This document shows positions 1 through 13,010 of a DNA stretch of 64,000 nucleotides, piece by piece; position 1 is the stretch's first letter; every line of letters starts with the position of its first letter. The DNA lies in contig NC_083598.1 in the NCBI RefSeq assembly GCF_020882245.1, positions 49,141,858 to 49,205,857 on the forward strand, written 5' to 3'. The translations under genes and the position numbers were made by a program. Below the pieces are notes generated by a model. The model was not told the origin of the DNA, did no database searches, and saw only the letters and a list, made by a program, of their open reading frames with translations. The stretch is from Rhopalosiphum padi. Taxonomy: Eukaryota > Arthropoda > Insecta > Hemiptera > Aphididae.

Positions 1-1010
1 GAATTATTTATTTGTATGTTCATTACAAACAATTTTTTAATTGTGTTTTTGAAAATATTATTAATCGAAAATGAATACAATTATAATTAAAAATAATGTA
101 ATTTAACAATAAGTTATAATTAATAACAACGGACTATTATTGATATACGAATAAATAGTTAACAAAAGTAAAAAATATAAGGTAAAATAATAATAATTAT
201 CTTTATTTATGGAAATTATAACAATATAATACATACAATGTACAATGGCATAGTAATAATATAATAATAATTACAATGTTAATATCTATATTATTTAATA
301 TATTATCAACAAAATAGCTGAATTATACACTGTCTACAACGTACAAGGCATAATTACAATTCTAATGAAAAATTCGAAAATGTGTTATTAAAAGATAAAT
401 TGAAAAAATCATTATATTTTTTAGTATTCCACAGAGACTAATCTATTACATAGATAATTATTTATATAATTCTGATATTAAGAGCGGAGCGATGAATGTG
501 TTGACTTCAATTATTATGTATATGTGGTTTTTGTTTGTTTATGTACACAATGTATAGTAGAAATATTGTTCAATACTTTTTTGATCCTTAGTTTTGAGTA
601 TTGGAAATTAGATCTAGTTAATAATTTTCGAATAACGAAATTCAAAGCTGTCAGTACTTTTTACATGTTTGATACTTAAACAATAAGGAAAAACAAAATA
701 ATACGAATAACTCAAGACTTAAGTACTCAATGTTGAGGTAACTCAAAACCTGTTGTACAGATTACCTATGGTCGACTACTTATAATATTCAATTAAAATA
801 TAATTATTTATATAAACGAAGTGTTCGGCGATACGGTCATCCCGTGAACTATGACATTTATTCAAAAGGTTACGTTCTAGTTATGATTCTGAGCAGTGTT
901 AACTGTAAATATAAATTTATTATTATATCCGTTGAGTTCCATTTCTAAAATAATGTGATATATTGTGTTGTTTAAAATATATGAATAAATATATTTTATT
1001 GTTGATCTGG
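1..1010. other. AT-rich non-coding stretch
   Basis: Runs of A/T words and short AT repeats with no open frame of note on either strand. I see no conserved motif, RNA gene or transposon end here. Confidence 0.6.
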
Positions 1011-1166
1011 TAAACTTTCCACGGTCCTCTTCGGCGGAAACGCGAAGCAGAATAATCAGACAAGTTGTGTACCTTTCGCGTTAGGTAGCGCGCGGATTAT
1101 GAAACCGAACGGCACATTTGCAGCTGGAACCGGCGACGGTTCGTTGTTATAAACTTTCGTTCCGGT

Positions 1167-1247
1167 GCGTAGGAACGACCACAGTAATAACGATTGTTAT
1201 AGTCACAATAATTAAAACTATAGTTTTAATTGTGACTGTTCCTACGC
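1167..1247. repeat. Imperfect long inverted repeat (cruciform/hairpin)
   Basis: The outer arms GCGTAGGAAC (1167-1176) and GTTCCTACGC (1238-1247) are perfect reverse complements. The inner arms pair around a centre at 1220/1221: AGTCACAA, an extra three bases and TTAAAACTA on the left against TAGTTTTAATTGTGACT on the right. About 24 bases on the left (1177-1200) have no partner, so the structure is asymmetric. It could be a degraded foldback element or a transcribed hairpin. No flanking duplication was identified. Confidence 0.6.
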
Positions 1248-1277
1248 CAGTGATTAAACGATATATGCCTATTATAT

Positions 1278-1298
1278 ATAATAATAATAATAATAATA
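1278..1298. repeat. (AAT)n microsatellite
   Basis: About seven tandem AAT units immediately downstream of the inverted repeat. Confidence 0.85.
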
Positions 1299-1974
1299 TA
1301 ACATATTACACTCGCTGCAATCGTTTCGGCGTGTTGCCGTTATTTGTAGCGCTGAGAATTTACCGCCGGCACACAGTTGATAGAATACATTATTAGCATT
1401 ATTTATATACCATACGTTTCGCGGTTTAAACCGCGCGTTCGCATGGCACCATGACGCGTACCTACCTATTACAGTGTGCCGCGCCCACATATATGCGCGC
1501 ATCATCTATATATTATTATAATACCGTCTAATGTGAATAACGTGTACCTACCTATATATTATATACGTTGGGCGGCGTGTGTGGCGACGGTGGTGGCAGG
1601 GTGATTAAACTGCGTTCGCATAAAATACCGGCTCGCGGGCCACGAGTCAGTCCCGAGCGGGGAAAAAAAATTGCAGTTTCCAAATTTTTGCGTATCAGTC
1701 GCGCGGCGGCGGCGGCGACGGGGACGGACGTCCGGGCCCTGACGAATCGGACTAATGACCGGCAAGCCGACGCGCCACGCCCGTCAAACGAGGTTTTCGC
1801 TCTTTTTAGACCAGAGAAAGTGGCCCGCGAATCGTCGCACGTCGTCCGGAAACAATTCCGGTCCCTCGGGGTTGACAAATAGTTCCCCGGCGGGATCCAA
1901 AGTCCTCGGAGACCACTCCAAGATTTTGGCGCCCGAAACCTAATTAAAAAGTTTCGCGACTCTGTATTACGTGC

Positions 1975-2000
1975 TATAAAATATACGGCCGACCGACAGT
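1975..2000 (+). promoter_or_regulatory. Weak TATA plus initiator-like pair
   Basis: TATAAAATATA begins at 1975 at the downstream edge of the GC island, and ACAGTG with its CAGT core lies at 1997-2000. The spacing of about 23 bases is a little short for a TATA-initiator pair, and no downstream promoter element or convincing gene follows. Listed only as a weak candidate. Confidence 0.12.
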
Positions 2001-2070
2001 GTTCACCCATCGTACTGTAACGAACACCGCTTCCGGATGGAATTCAGCTAGTCGAATCAGTGTTTTATAA

Positions 2071-2855
2071 AAACCAGTACCTATGCAGTATATTATGTTA
2101 TTATCACATGAATTGAATTTGTTTACGATATTAAATCGTACCTACAGAGTGTACCCGAACTAATACAATGCACTACCCACGTTACAACGAAGAAATTGTC
2201 GTGCGTTTAGGTAATATATTATGATTGTCATGCGCGTTGTTTTTGTTGTCAAATGTCTTCGTCTCTTCGATTCACGTAAAAAATCACTGAAGAAATCAAA
2301 ATCTCACCTGAATTCATATTTATTATTACCTACAATATGTTTTAAGACTGAAGTTTTTTCGTGCATTCCAAATTTAAAAAAAAAAAAACAGGATTTCGTA
2401 ACATGGCGTCTCGGATATATTATAGGCGGCAAACGGCCGTACCGCCATCGTGATTTGAATATTAATACTATTATTGCGTATCATGAAATATTATAACAAT
2501 ATTATGACGTCAACGTTAAATATTTGTACGGGTGTGATAAAATAAAATAAAATATATCATCTTGTCCGAAATCAGCATCGTTAGCGTGGACTTGACGTTA
2601 TATACGGGGTACAGCAGAAATAATAACTGACACTTATAATTAATCAAACTGTGTTTATATATATATATATTATGTATATTAGAATAATAATAATTGTAAA
2701 TAATTAATAACAGATTTTTTTTTCTCATCAATATATGTTTATATAAATATTGATCAGAACAAATTTCATTACGTAATTGGTTGATTTTACTCGACCGTTA
2801 TTTCTGTTACATTCCAGTTTATTAACTTTAAATTTATTTATTTTATTTTTTTTTT
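2071..2855. other. AT-rich non-coding stretch
   Basis: Contains an A12 run near 2377 and a TA dinucleotide tract near 2656-2671. Nothing gene-like is seen. Confidence 0.55.
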
Positions 2856-3130
2856 TTTTTTGGCATCGAGGCATTGCGCCGAGCCGGTCGGAACCGACCA
2901 TTCGCCGTCGACCGCCACCGCGGGACGGTATTACGGTAACCGTTTGGACCCGAGCCATATTATATATTGTTATTATATTATACGTACCGCATATACCAAC
3001 CGTCGCCACAGGAAGCGAACATTTTTTTTTACTCGGAAGTGTATCAATTAAACCACCGGAATTCGAAGCAATTATTATTATTATTATTATTATTATAATG
3101 GTCGTCGCGAAAAACCGTGTCCCCGTGACC
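2856..3130. other. Small GC-richer island with (ATT)n tract
   Basis: A short CpG-bearing block (about 2860-3015) follows a T-rich run and ends near an (ATT)n microsatellite at about 3070-3096. Open frames on both strands cross it without a recognisable product. Confidence 0.45.
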
Positions 3131-6100
3131 TAAAACCACGAAGAGTTTAGTTCAAGTTTGCTAATTAGTGAGAGGAAATTAACATTAGTTGATATATATA
3201 TACACAACTAGATATTAACGATTACGCCAAAATAATTTCCAAGATTGAGTCTTTTGTCGACTATTTTTTTTTTTAAAGAAATATGCATAAACAATATTCC
3301 GTAATTGCTAGTATTATGTTTAGTCACAGTGCAAGACGTATGGTATGATATATTAGAAATATGTACGTACAACTGATAGCCGGTAAGTGTATGTTTATTT
3401 ATCAAACGAACTCATATCGTGATGATCTACTTGACGTTTTAGTGTTATGACTTTCAACTTTGTTTCTTATTATTTCTCTGGTAAAAGCTTGGGTATAAAA
3501 TAATGTAATGGTATATGATATGGCTGAGAACTGTATTTATATCAATATTTTTTTACGATATGACTTAATAGTTTTTATTATTTATGATATCATGTTATAA
3601 ACCCTCAATATTTTAATGGAGGCGCTTAAAAGTGTTTCGACCCTCGTGTATAGTTTTTATTTTTGAGTGCTCAACAGAAATAGTGTTATTTAACGCTTGT
3701 ATATTAATATATAAAAATCATAAAATTAAAATAATTTGTGTGTATTCGTAGAGACTGAATTAAAAATAAAAACTTTGAAAATGGATAGCTACTGTTTTAA
3801 AAGTGAGATACATTTCTTTTTTTCTGTTATAAAGTTTTACAAGTACGGAGAGAAAATATTGAATTAAATTATGTTTATAAATAATCACTGAGACTGACAT
3901 TTGTTCTGTGGCCTACATAATAAAATAATAATAATAACGAAAAAAATCGGAAATTGTTTGTATTTTTAAGTGATTTTTTAGTGTTTGTGCTATATATTAT
4001 GTTATATAATTTATTTACAACCAAAATTATTTACATGCGCAACGTTTTTGGACGTTTTTTGCAAACAACAAATACATTACCATTCACCGCCCATTACACT
4101 GTACTTTAATACGAACAAATAACGAGCTGGTTTTTCGACTAAATCGCAGGTCATATTACTCGTATTTCTTAACGTTGCACGCTTCAGTCATAAAATATCA
4201 AATTATAATCGAAGTGTATATATAGTCGCCCGCAGTCCTCCGTATATTATAATGTATAATATAATATATTATATAATCAAACTCGTATATAAAGCAATAC
4301 GCGTTTTACTAGACTTGGCGTATTACCATTGTTTATTGTAATACACATACACATGATTACACATTTATAACTAATTAAATACACTGCTGTGATCTGTTGT
4401 AGCTTTAACGACGGTTTACTAACAGTCGTGCTTTTTCTTTGTTGTCGAGGTGTAATTTATCAGGATATTCAACGGATATGTTGATTATTATACCCGGAAC
4501 GTTCATACTTTAAACTTTGAACATACAAAGCCACGCAACACTGCCCAAGTCCCAAGTTTTTTAATCAAAAGTGGTTCTAATATCATACGATTTCGTTTCA
4601 AAAGCTACAACAGTCGTCATTGTAACTTTTCAAAAATCAAATGCAGCAACTATATATACATAATAATATGAACGCGACAAAAACATACCACCTTCAATAT
4701 TCTACACGAAATTAATTAAAAAGTTTCGCAAACCCACTGTTATTGTTAAAATGGTTGTCATTTTTTGCTAAGAACAGTGAGAACACCGGTGTATCAACAC
4801 TAGTAACAAGAATATCGAAAATGATTTTCCGCCATTCTCGGATCCATATAAAAGGTCTCGTGACGTCTTGGAGATATTAGATGTTAAATCTATCATTGCG
4901 ACAATGCATTTTGAGTTGGTCTGACACTTTTCACTGTATACTCCGTAGAATACTCTGACTGAATTGATCTTGAAGTCTGAGTTTAATTTAAAAAGGGTTT
5001 ACCAATTTAAAAAAAAGTAACTATAATATACTATTATATTAATGACATTATACTGTCAAGTTTTTGGCATAGTCCATGTTTAATTTTTTATCATACAAAT
5101 GTGTTCCTAAATAATAATTAAAAGTCATTCCCCGAGATCGATTGGTGATAATATTAGTATGATAACGAAGTAAGTAGGAAGTAAGAAAAACTAAAGAGAA
5201 CAGCGGAAAAAAAAAACAATAGGTAATTAGGTATTATAGTATAGAACGTTAATTCTCACTACACATAACAAACGACATTTTGTGGAGCGTATTCGTCGAA
5301 GGTTGAATTTTTGTCACATATTTCTCTTTCGCTTTGTAAGTACAGCACCTATTAAAATCATCATGAGACAGCAGTACAGTAAATGTTCAGCTATTAATTT
5401 ATTGTGTATACTACACATATAGAGCAAGTATGTGAATGCAAAAAAGGGTTAGTGGTTTTTATGAATGAAAAGGGTACTGTAAAACAATAAATTTATTGTA
5501 CAAACAAAAAGTAATATTTTTAACCGTTAAATTTACAAGGTAAAAAATTAACGTTAGAATTCGCAACTCTACGATGCCGAGTACTTATTTTAAGAAGAAA
5601 AAAAACGATTATATAAATTCATATAAAACTAAATGCAGTTGACTTATATATATATAAAAAAAAAAAATTATAAAAACTATAATATGATAATAAATAACCG
5701 AATTAAATTGAATACCATACTTGTGCGGGTTTTTACAAAGAGACTAGTAGATATTATTATATTATTGCTTATATTATTATTTATATTTTATATTGTATAT
5801 TAAAAAGATAATATAAACATTGCATTTTCTGAATTTATAGAAATCAAAACATTTGAAGTAGGTACTTGGAGACTTAATTTTAGATTTGAGAAACGTTTTT
5901 TTTTCAGGTTAGGTAAGGTAGAAAAAAATAGAATCGTTTCTCATCCTGCTGGAACACTTCCGTCCTATAATAATTTTCCGTTCGTTTTTAGCTTAATGCG
6001 CTTTAAGATATCATCCGCATTTGCATGTAAATTCGATTTAACGTTGTTATCAGTGAAAAAAGAGGCAGAGCCGCACGTTCAGTAACTCATTTCGCTGACT

Positions 6101-7540
6101 GCAGTTACTCTGTGTCAATCAAGATATCAATTGCTTGTACGAATGTAAAAACATAATTTTTTTTTTATTACGAAAAGTTAATTTTTTAGTTTTGAAAATA
6201 TAAGTATTACACGTGACGTTATTTCACATAATAATATATTTTTTGAGCTTACCAGTCTGTTGTAGACAAGATATCTTCGCATCGCAGTTTAATATTATAT
6301 ATTTCACGAAATAAACTTAGTAATATGGGCTGAAAGACCGTCTCCAGTCTGAGTAATTTTTTATTATATTATTAATGTTAAATTATATAATAATAATTTA
6401 ATATAAAGATAATATAAATTGATCAATTGATGATTATAATTATCAATACTAATAATTTTTAATTATATATCATTGAACTCAAATTTACTTATATAATACA
6501 CTTATAATAGTAACCCACTTGACAAAGTACACCAGAGTGGTACCTACTTCACTACCTTTTTTATATTGCTATTAAAGTAATTTATTTAATTATTAGTGTT
6601 TCGATAAGCTCAATTTTATCCAAAAACACTGCCTTCATTATATTATTAATAAGTATAATATATAATATGCATTATATATTTATGCATATTTATATAAGGT
6701 ATTATTGATTATTGTAATTAACTTTTGGGTTAATACCACCTAATCGTAGAACGGTACGAATGGATTGGTAGAATAAATAGGAAAAAGCTTAAAATTAATC
6801 TAAATGTTTTTAAAATATAATTTTATATAGATATTAGGTACTATAGAATTTGATAATTTACGTAGAAGTTTCTAATCCCCACGAATAATATTATTGCATT
6901 ACAACCAAATAATTAAAATTGTAATTCTTCGTTTATAAAATTAAAACCTCTACAATTACTTTGCCATGTTTTGTCATGGCTTAGCTATAATACAATTTGA
7001 ACATTTTATAAACTTAAAACTACAAATAATTATTAAATTTTCGTGATTTTAAATAATTTTGTGAACATTTAAACCGGCTCACATATTATTTAAAAAAATA
7101 TGTTTGTTTTTATTTGTTCACAATAATTATTAAGAAAAATATTTAAGAACTTTTTACTTTTCAAACTCCCCAAAGCATTAACTAGATTTACTGTTCTGCA
7201 AAAAAAAAAAAAAAAAGTAAATAATAAATATGATATTTCACGTAGCATCCCCTCGTCCCTCACATTTATCGTATGTTATAATATCATAAACGGTGCGCCG
7301 CCGTCCAAGTATATATAATAATAATATAGGTAACGATCATAATAATATTACGTATATAACATCATTTTGTTTCCTAGTTTTGCAACGTTTACCGGTATAA
7401 TAGCTCGCATTAATTATCATCGCAACTCGTGCGACCCGCGATATCACCCGTACACATTAAATAGTTAGATAAAACAATTGCGCTCGTATATCACTTAATA
7501 TATTATTATATTATATTATAATATATTATATGGGTAAGTA
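3131..7540. other. Long AT-rich non-coding stretch
   Basis: More than 4 kb without an open frame of 65 codons or longer. It holds homopolymer A/T runs (for example 7200-7216) and AT-rich simple sequence. I see no transposon protein motif, RNA gene or island of higher GC content. Confidence 0.6.
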
Positions 7541-8060
7541 CTATAATAGTGTGTCGCCAAATAACTTTGGCTCGCTGAAGTGTGTGCGATCGTCGAACGG
7601 TACACGTACACACACACACACACACACACACACTTACATACTTTATGTATATATATATCGTATTTGTACGTACATAAGAGTTAAGACTCTTTGATTTTGG
7701 CGTATTACGGAGCTACTTGCAGAATGTCAACACATTATACATACCAGATGCTGCAAAATCTCTGTCTCTCGCGCTCCATCTCTTCTTTCCCTCTCATCAG
7801 TCTGCGACTATACACACTCATATACATCCACTCACTCAAAATATCGCGTTCAGTAATAAATGGTTTATTCCGCTTAAAATATGTGCACGTACTTACGTCA
7901 TGCCGCGATATACATCCACGACGATATCACCCAATTATCAGCTGGTTAGGGGTTACGGGCGTGGCAGTGTGGCACCCATCGTCTGATAGGTATTTAATAT
8001 AACATACGTGTGGGCGAATGGGCTGCTGTATGTTGAGTATCGTGCGTCACGGTTTAAATC
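7541..8060. other. Mildly GC-richer block around a (CA)n tract
   Basis: Slightly higher GC than its neighbours, with CT-rich and CA-rich simple sequence. Open frames at 7691-8002 and 7717-7986 are low-complexity and unrecognised, and I treat them as chance. Confidence 0.4.
7608..7633. repeat. (CA)n microsatellite
   Basis: Thirteen uninterrupted AC/CA dinucleotides. Confidence 0.9.
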
Positions 8061-9373
8061 CATAACAACATAATATTATTAATTTATAAAATAATATTGA
8101 CGTATTCTTCGGATACTGTGGCTATGCCGTTTAATATATATTATACATATACAATATACTTATAATTATACCGCAAGCATAATATCGTATAAGCAATCAT
8201 AACCATAGGTTTATATAGCATTAATATTGTTCAAGACTAATGAAATTAAGGGGGTGTCGACCAATTGCCTTCAACCGCTGTTTTCGGCACTTTAAAAATG
8301 TACCAGTTGCCCTCACATATTATTATATATGTGTATATATATATATACGGTTATAATATCAACCCGCCAAATAAGGCAGGTAAATATGTAAATAATAAAT
8401 AATATATAAAAATTAAAAATATTAACAGATTAGATCTTGTAAAATCTGTTGATCATTATTACAAAATATTAATTATATATCTAAAATGTTTACTACCTAT
8501 CATATTTTATACTATTTTAATTTTTAACAATTACATTATATGCCACTTATAATAATTGTATTTATTTTTTTATTATACAAATTATTATTATTTACATTCA
8601 CTTATTTTACATATTGGTATAATAATAAAATGCGTATAATAATATGAGAGTGACACTGGTGCATTTGATTTGGATAGTTTAGGAGACATTGGTATAAAAA
8701 TTGGTGTACGCTCGGAATTACATGTGGGAAGTGGTTGTTGACGAGGTAATATTCAGGACATGCTAGGCCATCGGGGAGTTGAAATTAACACTAAAAATCA
8801 GATGTATTATTCTCTACTCTCGAGTCAGAGTTGAGTTACTTCAATTTCATTATAGTTTTACATTTTGTGTTTATAATAACTAATAAGTGTTGTGTTGTAT
8901 TCTCAAATATCAAATAAAATTTTATAAATTAAAATAGAACATACACATGCACAACGTGAAATTATATCATTGATCAGACTGATTGTCGTTAACACGCAAC
9001 ATAGAATGATCGACGAACATCATGCTATTTGGTTGTAAAAGTCGTATGCTTACAATTTTTTATTTATTTTTTATCTTTTATTTAATAAATAAATAATACG
9101 ACATTTAGAAAAAAGATTTACTTGATATTATTTTACGATGATAGTCATTCGTTAACTTTTTTTTAATCTTATTTTTTAGTGCACAAGTGGCATAATTATA
9201 TTTAACAGTTTTAGTGAATTAAATGCACAGCCCAAAATATTTACGTTAAGCTTTCGTCAAATTTTCAAATCATCTCGACGATTCACACTTTATGATTATA
9301 ATAACAATTAACACAAAATTCCAATGTATTACATAAATATGTAGTTGGATTTTTAATATTAATAATGTCTCAC
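8061..9373. other. AT-rich non-coding stretch
   Basis: TA tracts near 8331-8347 and scattered A/T runs. No gene, RNA or mobile element recognised. If the exon at 9374-9587 is real, this stretch would include its downstream intron. Confidence 0.5.
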
Positions 9374-9587
9374 CAATACGGTTGGATATACAAATATAAG
9401 AATCCTGGTATCGAAGAGTACCTACAACGACATCATCAATACAATTTTTATATTGTGATATTAAATAATTTGAAAATCGACACCGTAGTTCATGATCTGC
9501 TGTTTCTTTGGAATTATTCCAGTTTTTAGACAGTGCGCGTGGATGGTTTGATTTCTCCTTAAACACATCTAGAGAATCGATAAACAT
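9374..9587 (-). CDS. Candidate exon of an unrecognised protein (hypothetical)
   Basis: On the minus strand an ATG at 9587 opens 71 codons with ordinary, mostly hydrophilic protein composition (it begins MFIDSLDVFKEKSNHPRALS). Those codons end at a good splice-donor match, TTG|GTGAGA, at 9374/9373. Read through without splicing, the frame continues to a stop at 9270, but the tail becomes an isoleucine-rich low-complexity run, which fits intron sequence better than protein. An in-frame TAG lies two codons before the ATG, so this would be a first coding exon or one entered at a nearby AG. I recognise no domain, see no signal peptide, and cannot find the partner exon. It could still be a chance frame. 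Confidence 0.22.
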
Positions 9588-10920
9588 CCTCTACGGCGCG
9601 GCGCGGCGTACCGTTTAGATAAGAATATGTCTTTATAACAAAGGTAGAACTTGAAACATTTGGTTTTTCATTTTGCTCGAAAATGTGTTCGTGGAAAAAT
9701 ATAATAAATAAAAGAAGAAGGATAAAAAGAGTCATTGTAAAACTAATACACTTCTGGCTGTACGTGGCAGAATCTTAAACTAAGAAAAAGACCATCCCAA
9801 AAAATATACTTAATTTTAAGTCGACGACCAAGATTTCACGAATAAAAGCATTTTCTGCTCCACTGCAAAATATCAACACAATATTCTTACGATAATAGCG
9901 ACGGAAATTTGAATCGCCATAAATGTATTGACGTCGCTGTTGTATATAACTATATACACATCATAAAACGCATTATATATTCTGAATGCAAAAATTATGG
10001 CCAATAATAATTTGCCGATTGTAATTTTTTCGACAAATACAACAATTGCATTTTCATCACGTCCGGACACAATAATAATAATTGTTGGACAGTAAATACA
10101 GTTTTAATTTGGATCTGCTGTAATCACTAATTAGAGTTAATCAAATTTGGTATGAGTTTTCATTATTCCAGCTTTCCCCATTCAAATTTGATTAGGCTAA
10201 TATATATACATTTTTTGTTTCCAACATGACAATATATAAATATCGTTATTGATAAAAGAAATATTGTTAATGATCAAATAAACTCAAATAACCATGACAC
10301 AAAAAATATATAAACGCGAAACAGATAAAATAGACGACTCGTAACTGTATTTATTAATATTCATCGTTATTTAATTAATAACTTTTTTTTTGTTTAATGG
10401 CAACGACCCAGTACGACAAATTTATGGAAAAAAGCACGCTGTAAAAATGCATATTTGTTAATCTTTCAATAAAATATAATTATACACAGATTATAAAGTT
10501 TCTTAACGGAAAAGGATTTCAAATTAAAATCCATAATGACTATATTATCCAGTATTCGTGTTACAATTTACTTAGAAATTAAATTAATTTGAAATATTTT
10601 AAACTATTACAAATATAATTATGATGATACTTTTTACCGAGAGATATTTATTATTAAATGTATATAGTAGAAAAACGTTATCATATTACAAGTAAAAAAT
10701 TAGTAAAATTCACAAATCATTTATTTATATATATATATATATATATTTACACGTGGTTGATGTGAAATAAAATTAAATGTTAAAAAAAAATCACAATACG
10801 ATAATAAAATATGCATAGAATTTTCAATTCGCTATTCGCAATTAATAAATTATAAATATCAATCGACGAATGTATTATACAAAATAAATAAACCGTCGTT
10901 ATCGTTCGGCCATATAGATA
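9588..10920. other. AT-rich stretch with a short CGGCG run
   Basis: Immediately next to the 9374-9587 frame is an odd GC-only patch (about 9593-9606, tandem CGGCG units). After that the sequence is AT-rich, with a (TA)n tract at about 10726-10747. No gene seen. Confidence 0.5.
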
Positions 10921-11530
10921 TCATATTATTAACTACGTGATTTCAAACAACAGCGGTCGTCGGGCTCGAAAACCGTTTGGCTTTTAGAGTTTTGACGATG
11001 AAACGGATTTTTATCTGCAGGCGCGTTGGCGGCCGACACGGGAACGGTGCGCGGGTTGGTGTTGTTTAGAATTTCGCGTGGAAAAAAAAAGTGGACTCGA
11101 GTCGGTGTGGCAAAAATTAATCGTAGGAAAACCCCTTCAGAGCACTTATCACAATGGTTTATCGGCGCGAGTGTGCTTGGAAATATTGTGCGACGCGGGT
11201 GGAAAATATTTACAGGTAGGCCCGCTTCAACCGCATCCCCCTCCCCTAGCCCCGCGGACCGTCGAGTGCCGACGCCGCCGCCGCCGTTGCCGTCCGTCGT
11301 TTTACGAGAGTGGTCTCCTTTTGCGTAAACGCATTTATCTTGGTCGGACGAAAACGGGCTTTTATGTGGCGCAGACAGGGCTTCGGGGCTCCGATTATTA
11401 AATTGAACGTGAAAACTAATCGGAATTTCGCACTTTTTCTGGATTAAATATATTATATATACACGAGAGAAGAAAAACGATTTTTGCGCCGCGCGCGTTA
11501 TCGTATACCTACCGACCGACATCTCTCAAT
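10921..11530. other. GC-richer, CpG-containing island
   Basis: Sharp compositional block with C/G runs (for example 11231-11300) and many CG dinucleotides, open in several frames on both strands. On the plus strand CAG|GTAGGC near 11215 resembles a splice donor, but the frame before it lacks an ATG. It may be a promoter or first-exon region; this is inference from composition only. Confidence 0.5.
10929..11522 (-). CDS. Longest open frame in the window, unrecognised (197 codons)
   Basis: ATG at 11522 to a stop at 10929 on the minus strand. The predicted product has a glycine/arginine-rich middle (around residues 75-95) and scattered cysteines, with no domain, signal peptide or membrane segment I can recognise. 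The whole frame sits inside the GC-rich island, where stop codons are rare and the opposite strand is also open, so chance is a serious explanation. No partner exon, poly-A signal or conserved motif supports it. Confidence 0.15.
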   Translation of the reverse strand: MSVGRYTITRAAQKSFFFSRVYIIYLIQKKCEIPISFHVQFNNRSPEALSAPHKSPFSSDQDKCVYAKGDHSRKTTDGNGGGGVGTRRSAGLGEGDAVEAGLPVNIFHPRRTIFPSTLAPINHCDKCSEGVFLRLIFATPTRVHFFFPREILNNTNPRTVPVSAANAPADKNPFHRQNSKSQTVFEPDDRCCLKSRS

Positions 11531-12440
11531 AATAATAATATATTAACACCGGAGACGTATCGTGCAAGATGTTTTTGTATTAAAAAGTTAAGGAAACGAG
11601 TTTTTTTTTTTGAATTTTCGCAACAAAACAAATAGTCCACGGAATCACGGACAATCATAATGGTAGCATTATTTACATATGGCTAAAGAATTATTTTCAC
11701 ATTTTTATTCCACTGTGGAATAATATAGGTTTGAAGATCACGAACGATAATTATATATCCGCCAAATGTGTATGATAAATTAATACTCTTAGTATTTTGA
11801 GTTTCACAAATGCACGTGCTAATGAAATACATCTCACAATCAGTTGCATCGATAACCCGGCGTAAATCATCAAGTGTGTACTGACGACGAAACTACTGAA
11901 TATTATTAAATATTATTCGTCTCGTCATCCGTCACAGTAATGATAATAATTTAAATATAATTGAATAGCAAATATTATGTTATATTATTATTATTTCCTA
12001 TTATATTGTTATTGTAACATTATATAATATTATTAAGCATTTAAAACGATTTATGTTGAACGATTTGACATGAATATCGGACGCCATTGACTATGAGATT
12101 TTTTTCGATCTACATGTTACTATAGATTTATCGATATATTTACAGTATATTATTATTATCATAGTATTGCGTGGTTATTAGTGTAATATTACACACCTCG
12201 TTGGTATCAATAATAGGTACTACCTACTTTCAATTTGCACAAACCATTTTTAAAGAGAATGGAATTCAGACAGTTATTTTTATAACGACATATGATTTGA
12301 ATGCACCGTAAATAGGCTTTTGTATTAAAGTCGAAAAATTGTAATTCTGTTATGGCGTGTAGGTGAGTCTGAATATCTACAATTTTCGAAGCTCACCTGT
12401 CAAAGCTTAAATCCATGAAAATCTACGTCAAACAGCCAAT
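11531..12440. other. AT-rich stretch with a small hairpin
   Basis: Mostly AT-rich. A short stem pairs AGGTGAG (12361-12367) with CTCACCT (12392-12398). These same bases create good-looking splice donors on both strands (AG|GTGAGT and AG|GTGAGC), but no usable exon precedes either one. Confidence 0.45.
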
Positions 12441-13010
12441 GTTCGTTTATACGGATGTGTTAACCTACGCTGCACGTCGCAACGTTTGGTTGAGTGGAAG
12501 CGAACACGACCGGAACTCGCAAAGATAATGTAATATAATATTATTATATTCAATATTAAAATTCACGCGGCGCAAACGTCGTGAGTCGCGTGCAAAACGG
12601 AAACCGCATAATGCCTGAACGTCTGACTGAGAAACGTGCGATATAATGTTTTTGAACATGACATGTGCATGGATTGTTTAGTATATAAAGTTATTGCCAA
12701 ACTTTTGAATTGCCTTTCAACCGTAAATATATATATATATACGTCCGAAAACTCTCGACAACGTTTCACTCGTATGGTCCCCGAAGAGTGTTTCCGGTTG
12801 CGCGTTTGTTTCGGGTCCATAAAAAAATGAACTGCAGCACGGTCGCCAAACCAAAAACACCTATTTTAACTGCTGGTCACATATTATACAACAACAGATA
12901 TGCTATATGTATTTATCAAACGGAACTCCTTTTCCCCGAGTCGAGACCAAAGTTAATCGCTTGTGATGACCATATTATTATGTATGAAGTTCCCAAACCT
13001 AACGTTTGAT
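12441..13010. other. GC-richer island with a small open frame
   Basis: CpG-containing block. On the plus strand an ATG at 12827 opens a 60-codon frame ending at 13009 (it begins MNCSTVAKPKTPILTAGHIL) with normal amino-acid composition. No family is recognised and no splice sites clearly bound it. The minus-strand frames here are also unrecognised. Confidence 0.4.

Larger units (their letters stand above)
1011..2070. other. GC-richer, CpG-containing island
   Basis: Base composition changes abruptly from AT-rich to a block with many CG dinucleotides, including a short CGG run near 1703-1715. Several overlapping open frames exist on both strands, as expected when stop codons become rare. None gives a recognisable domain, so I do not call a gene. 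Such islands in AT-rich insect genomes often mark promoters, first exons or regulatory DNA; that reading is inference. Confidence 0.5.

Noticed and set aside
1118..1396. Open frame through the inverted repeat at 1.2 kb
   Set aside because: The product is low-complexity (isoleucine/valine/threonine and asparagine runs) produced by the palindrome and AAT repeat.
7961..7971. TGGCAGTGTGG matching the start of miR-34
   Set aside because: The rest of the mature sequence and the complementary arm are missing, so no miRNA hairpin can form.
12356..12366. ATGGCGTGTAG followed by a perfect GTGAGT donor, a possible 11-base start exon
   Set aside because: Too short to judge, and the same bases form one arm of a small hairpin that also creates a donor on the other strand.
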